The notes beneath the pieces are model-generated. The model saw only the letters and a list, made by a program, of their open reading frames with translations. It had not been told where the DNA came from and ran no database searches. Below are positions 61,573 to 64,000 of a stretch of 64,000 nt of DNA, one piece after another. Location of the stretch: contig NZ_CP034179.1 of NCBI RefSeq assembly GCF_003860345.1, positions 434,001 to 498,000 on the forward strand, given 5' to 3'. Numbering within the stretch: position 1 is the first letter of the stretch; each line of letters opens with the position of its first letter. The position numbers and the translations under genes were made by a program. The stretch is from Caenibius tardaugens NBRC 16725 (lineage in GTDB: Bacteria > Pseudomonadota > Alphaproteobacteria > Sphingomonadales > Sphingomonadaceae).

Positions 61573-62586
61573 ATGCAAGTGGAAATCCGCCTTGTGCCCG
61601 GGATGGCAATGTTGGCTGGCGTGGCTGCTGCAATCTCCGTTGCAGCCCTCCCCGCTCAAGCGCATGCGCAATCCATGATGGCCACGATGACCCCGCTGGC
61701 GGTGCAGATCGCCGGCGCGACGCAATGTACTTTTGCTTCGGGGGCCAGTGGGCTGCCCGGTGCACTGGTTGCCACCGCGCAACTCAGCCCTGTCAACAAA
61801 AGCGCGGCAATCCTCGGCGGTGCGCCCAGCAAACTCGATCAAATTCGCCTGCAACAGGCGGCGATGGCCGCACCATTGGCATCGCAGACCCCCGAAGCGG
61901 CCGGCCTGATCGGCGCCAATGCCGTCAAGCCCTTGCAACCGGCAGCTGGCGGGATCACCGCCCGTAGCACCGATTGCGGCACGTTCTCCTCGCGGGCGGG
62001 CAGCACGGCATCGTTCATCCAGCCTGCGGTTGCGTTCCGTGGCGCGGCGGGCATGGCTCCGCAGGTCCGCTCGCCGGACGACTATCTCGCCAGCAAGCGC
62101 ATCGCCATTGGCCGGACGCATTTCGATGCCGACTGGTCGCGCGTGCTCTACCAATCGGTTTCAAGCGCGCAGGCCCGCAAGTTCGGCGCCGGGCACAATG
62201 CCGACGGGCTGGCGTTGATCGCAGCGGTGAATCGCGCGGTCAATCACCAGATCCGCTATGTCGAAGACCGCCAGCTGTTCGGGCGGAACGATTACTGGGC
62301 CGGGGCGCAGACAACCCTGCGCATGGGCAAGGGCGACTGTGAAGATATCGCATTGGCCAAGATGCAGGTGCTGGCCGCCGCCGGGGTGGCGCGCAAGGAC
62401 ATGATCCTGACCATTGCCCGCGATCTCGCCCGCAACGCCGACCATGCCATCCTGATCGTGCGGCATCAGGGGCAATACCTCCTGCTGGACAACAGCACCG
62501 ACAAGGTGCTCGACGCCAGCCAGAGCTACGATTACCGCCCGATCCTGAGTTTCAGCGAAGGGGCCACCTGGCTGCACGGGTACTGA
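61573..62586 (+). CDS. LapG-like periplasmic transglutaminase-type cysteine protease (BTLCP)
   Basis: 337 residues from ATG 61573. A signal peptide (about 1-33, ending AQAHA) sends it to the periplasm. A low-complexity Ala/Gln/Pro stretch (about 34-165) precedes the protease domain, whose triad is Cys256 (KGDCEDIALAKM), His291 (NADHAILIV) and Asp306 (YLLLDNSTD). In Pseudomonas, LapG cleaves a large adhesin to release biofilm cells and is inhibited by the c-di-GMP receptor LapD. Here the gene lies back-to-end with a type I secretion gene, as expected for such a system. No LapD or adhesin gene is in the window. The start codon is not certain. Confidence 0.85.
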   Translation: MQVEIRLVPGMAMLAGVAAAISVAALPAQAHAQSMMATMTPLAVQIAGATQCTFASGASGLPGALVATAQLSPVNKSAAILGGAPSKLDQIRLQQAAMAAPLASQTPEAAGLIGANAVKPLQPAAGGITARSTDCGTFSSRAGSTASFIQPAVAFRGAAGMAPQVRSPDDYLASKRIAIGRTHFDADWSRVLYQSVSSAQARKFGAGHNADGLALIAAVNRAVNHQIRYVEDRQLFGRNDYWAGAQTTLRMGKGDCEDIALAKMQVLAAAGVARKDMILTIARDLARNADHAILIVRHQGQYLLLDNSTDKVLDASQSYDYRPILSFSEGATWLHGY

Positions 62587-62619
62587 TCGGTATCGGCAGC
62601 GCAGGCAATCCGGGCGCGT

Positions 62620-63930
62620 CTAACGTTCGGTCAGCGCCTGGCTCAGCCCCTTGGTCACCGGCTTGAACAGGTAGGACAGAATGCTCTTGCGGCCGGTAAT
62701 GACCTCCACGTCGCATATCATGCCTGGCACGATCGGAAACTTCTGCCCGCCCTTGGCAATGAAGGCGCGATCGGTTTCCACCACCACAGTGTAATAGGTT
62801 TCGCGCTGCACCTCGTCATAGATGCTGTCGGCAGAAACCTGCTGCACCTTGCCGGTCAGGCCGCCATATATCGAGAAATCATAGGCGGTAACCTTCACGT
62901 TCGCCCGGTCGCCCACCTTGATAAAGGCGATATCGCGCGGGCTGACCCGCGCCTCGACCAGCAGCTTGTCGCCTACCGGAATGATCTGCATCAGCTTTTC
63001 ACCGGGACCGACAAAGCCGCCAACCGTGGAAATCTGCACATCGTTGACCACGCCATTGGCGGGCGCACGCAATTCGTTGCGCTGTTTGCGCGCGGCCGCG
63101 CCGCGAATGGTCTGCTGGTTCACCGCGATCTTGGTTTCGACCTCGCTGCGTTCGCTCAACGCCTGCTGCTGGAAGTCGAGCCGCGAACTGCTCAGTTCCG
63201 CTTCGGCTTCGCGTACGGCGGCCTGAGCACGGGCCACACCCTGCCGCGCGGCTGCAAGCCGGCCTTGCGTATCCACCAGTTCGCGCTGCGCGGTCAGCAG
63301 TTCGGTCTGCGGTACGATCCCTTTCGCTGCCAGCGGTTCCAGCATACGCACCTGATCGCCCGCCAGCCGTGCGGAATTGGCCAGCGCACCAGCGGTTGCT
63401 TCGCCTTCGCGCAGATCGCGGCGGCGTTGTTCCACGGCGGCGGCCAGCGCGCTTTCACGGCTGCGGGCCGTGGCCACGCGCACCTGCTGCAGGCGGCGTT
63501 CGTCGGCGCAAACCGTCCCTTCCTCGCAGCCAAGCTGCTGGCCGGACGCTTCGCTTTTCAGCCGTTCCGCCCGCACCGACAGGCGTTCGTTCTCGGTCTG
63601 CAACTGGCCCAGCGCGGATGAGGCTTCGGCATCGTCCAGCCGCACAAGCAATTGCCCGCGCTTTACCGACTGCCCGCCACGCACCAGAATTTCCTTCACC
63701 ACCGCAGCTTCCGATGGCTGGACAAGCTGGGCCTTGCTGGTGGGGATGACCTTGCCCGTGCCACGGGTGATTTCATCGACCGTGGCCAGGCTGGCCCACA
63801 CCGTCAGCACCAGCATGCCCCCCGCGCAGACCGCTATCAGCTTGCGGCTGGCGTCCCACTGGTCATACTGCTTGCGCATTGCCCGCAAACGGGCGCGGAA
63901 ACCACTTTGGCGTACGCCTTCTTCAGTCAC
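62620..63930 (-). CDS. Type I secretion membrane-fusion protein (HlyD/LapC family)
   Basis: 436 residues. A short cytoplasmic lead with one membrane segment (about 31-50, LIAVCAGGMLVLTVWASLATV) is followed by a lipoyl/barrel-sandwich half (about 60-100), a long coiled coil (about 105-285, rich in Gln/Arg/Glu), and beta-barrel domains ending VPGMICDVEVITGRKSILSYLFKPV, the typical HlyD/LapC tail. It bridges the inner-membrane ABC exporter and the TolC-type outer channel. GTG 63930 overlaps the upstream partial gene's stop (GTGA). It is convergent with the LapG-like gene, 33 bases apart, so the two serve one adhesin system (inference). Confidence 0.93.
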   Translation of the reverse strand: MTEEGVRQSGFRARLRAMRKQYDQWDASRKLIAVCAGGMLVLTVWASLATVDEITRGTGKVIPTSKAQLVQPSEAAVVKEILVRGGQSVKRGQLLVRLDDAEASSALGQLQTENERLSVRAERLKSEASGQQLGCEEGTVCADERRLQQVRVATARSRESALAAAVEQRRRDLREGEATAGALANSARLAGDQVRMLEPLAAKGIVPQTELLTAQRELVDTQGRLAAARQGVARAQAAVREAEAELSSSRLDFQQQALSERSEVETKIAVNQQTIRGAAARKQRNELRAPANGVVNDVQISTVGGFVGPGEKLMQIIPVGDKLLVEARVSPRDIAFIKVGDRANVKVTAYDFSIYGGLTGKVQQVSADSIYDEVQRETYYTVVVETDRAFIAKGGQKFPIVPGMICDVEVITGRKSILSYLFKPVTKGLSQALTER

Positions 63931-64000
63931 GGCTGCACAGTCTCCGCGGCAACAGGGGCGGAGGCAGGCGCAGGCGCCTGAGCAGCACCTTGCCCTGCCA
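63927..64000 (-). CDS. 3' end of an upstream gene, probably the type I secretion ABC transporter (partial)
   Basis: Only the last 23 codons are in the window: an Ala/Pro/Gln-rich tail ending AAETVQP and a TGA that overlaps the membrane-fusion protein's GTG. The overlap and the usual gene order (ABC exporter directly before HlyD) suggest the exporter, but the tail itself carries no diagnostic motif. Confidence 0.45.
   Translation of the reverse strand, partial: AGQGAAQAPAPASAPVAAETVQP

Overview
The window looks like a chromosomal segment of a sphingomonad-type alphaproteobacterium. This rests on a GC-rich genome, ctrA beside a sigma-54 gene, two large TonB-dependent receptors, and many short-chain dehydrogenases (SDRs) and NTF2/SnoaL-fold enzymes. 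No rRNA, tRNA, CRISPR array, insertion sequence or phage gene was seen. The genus cannot be fixed from the sequence alone.

Layout. Positions 1-1500 carry conserved housekeeping genes: the 3' end of rpoN, then ctrA with a CtrA-box-like site and a strong terminator. Positions 1500-54050 form a long catabolic island. It holds about a dozen SDRs, three zinc-type alcohol dehydrogenases, an aldo/keto reductase, a Rieske oxygenase, a large flavin/Fe-S oxidoreductase and an acyl-CoA ligase. It also holds a B12-dependent acyl-CoA mutase with its MeaB chaperone, a haloalkane-dehalogenase-like hydrolase and two sulfotransferases. Two sugar-isomerase-like barrels, a Gfo/Idh/MocA oxidoreductase, two MFS transporters, two TonB receptors and four local regulators (TetR, two AraC, LysR) complete it. 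Several members resemble steroid or bile-acid enzymes. They are a BaiE-like dehydratase with every catalytic residue conserved (8030-8566), a ketosteroid-isomerase with its Tyr/Asp/Asp triad (28955-29353), a KshA-like Rieske oxygenase (25128-26210), an HsdA-like 3-alpha-hydroxysteroid dehydrogenase (51742-52506) and FabG3-like tandem SDRs (4745-6396). My best inference is uptake and degradation of a hydroxylated polycyclic (steroid, bile-salt or similar terpenoid) substrate. The KshB reductase and ring-cleavage enzymes are not in the window, and no substrate is proved.

Positions 54247-60554 are a tight six-gene coenzyme F420 operon: an LLM-family oxidoreductase, fused FO synthase (fbiC), F420-NADP reductase (npdG), cofE, cofD and cofC. 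F420 is unusual in this kind of organism. No FbiB-type flavin reductase domain is present. The LLM enzyme at the front of the operon, directly after the island, suggests that F420H2 is used as a hydride donor in the neighbouring catabolism.

Positions 60825-64000 leave the island. They hold one more SnoaL-fold protein, a LapG-like periplasmic cysteine protease, and on the other strand a type I secretion membrane-fusion protein preceded by the tail of its probable ABC partner. This is a likely adhesin secretion/release module.

Genes within each block are tightly packed, with many 1-8 base start/stop overlaps, most strikingly 44221-51699 and 54247-60554. One SnoaL-type gene (28264-28781) is broken by a single-base frameshift in a C6 run.
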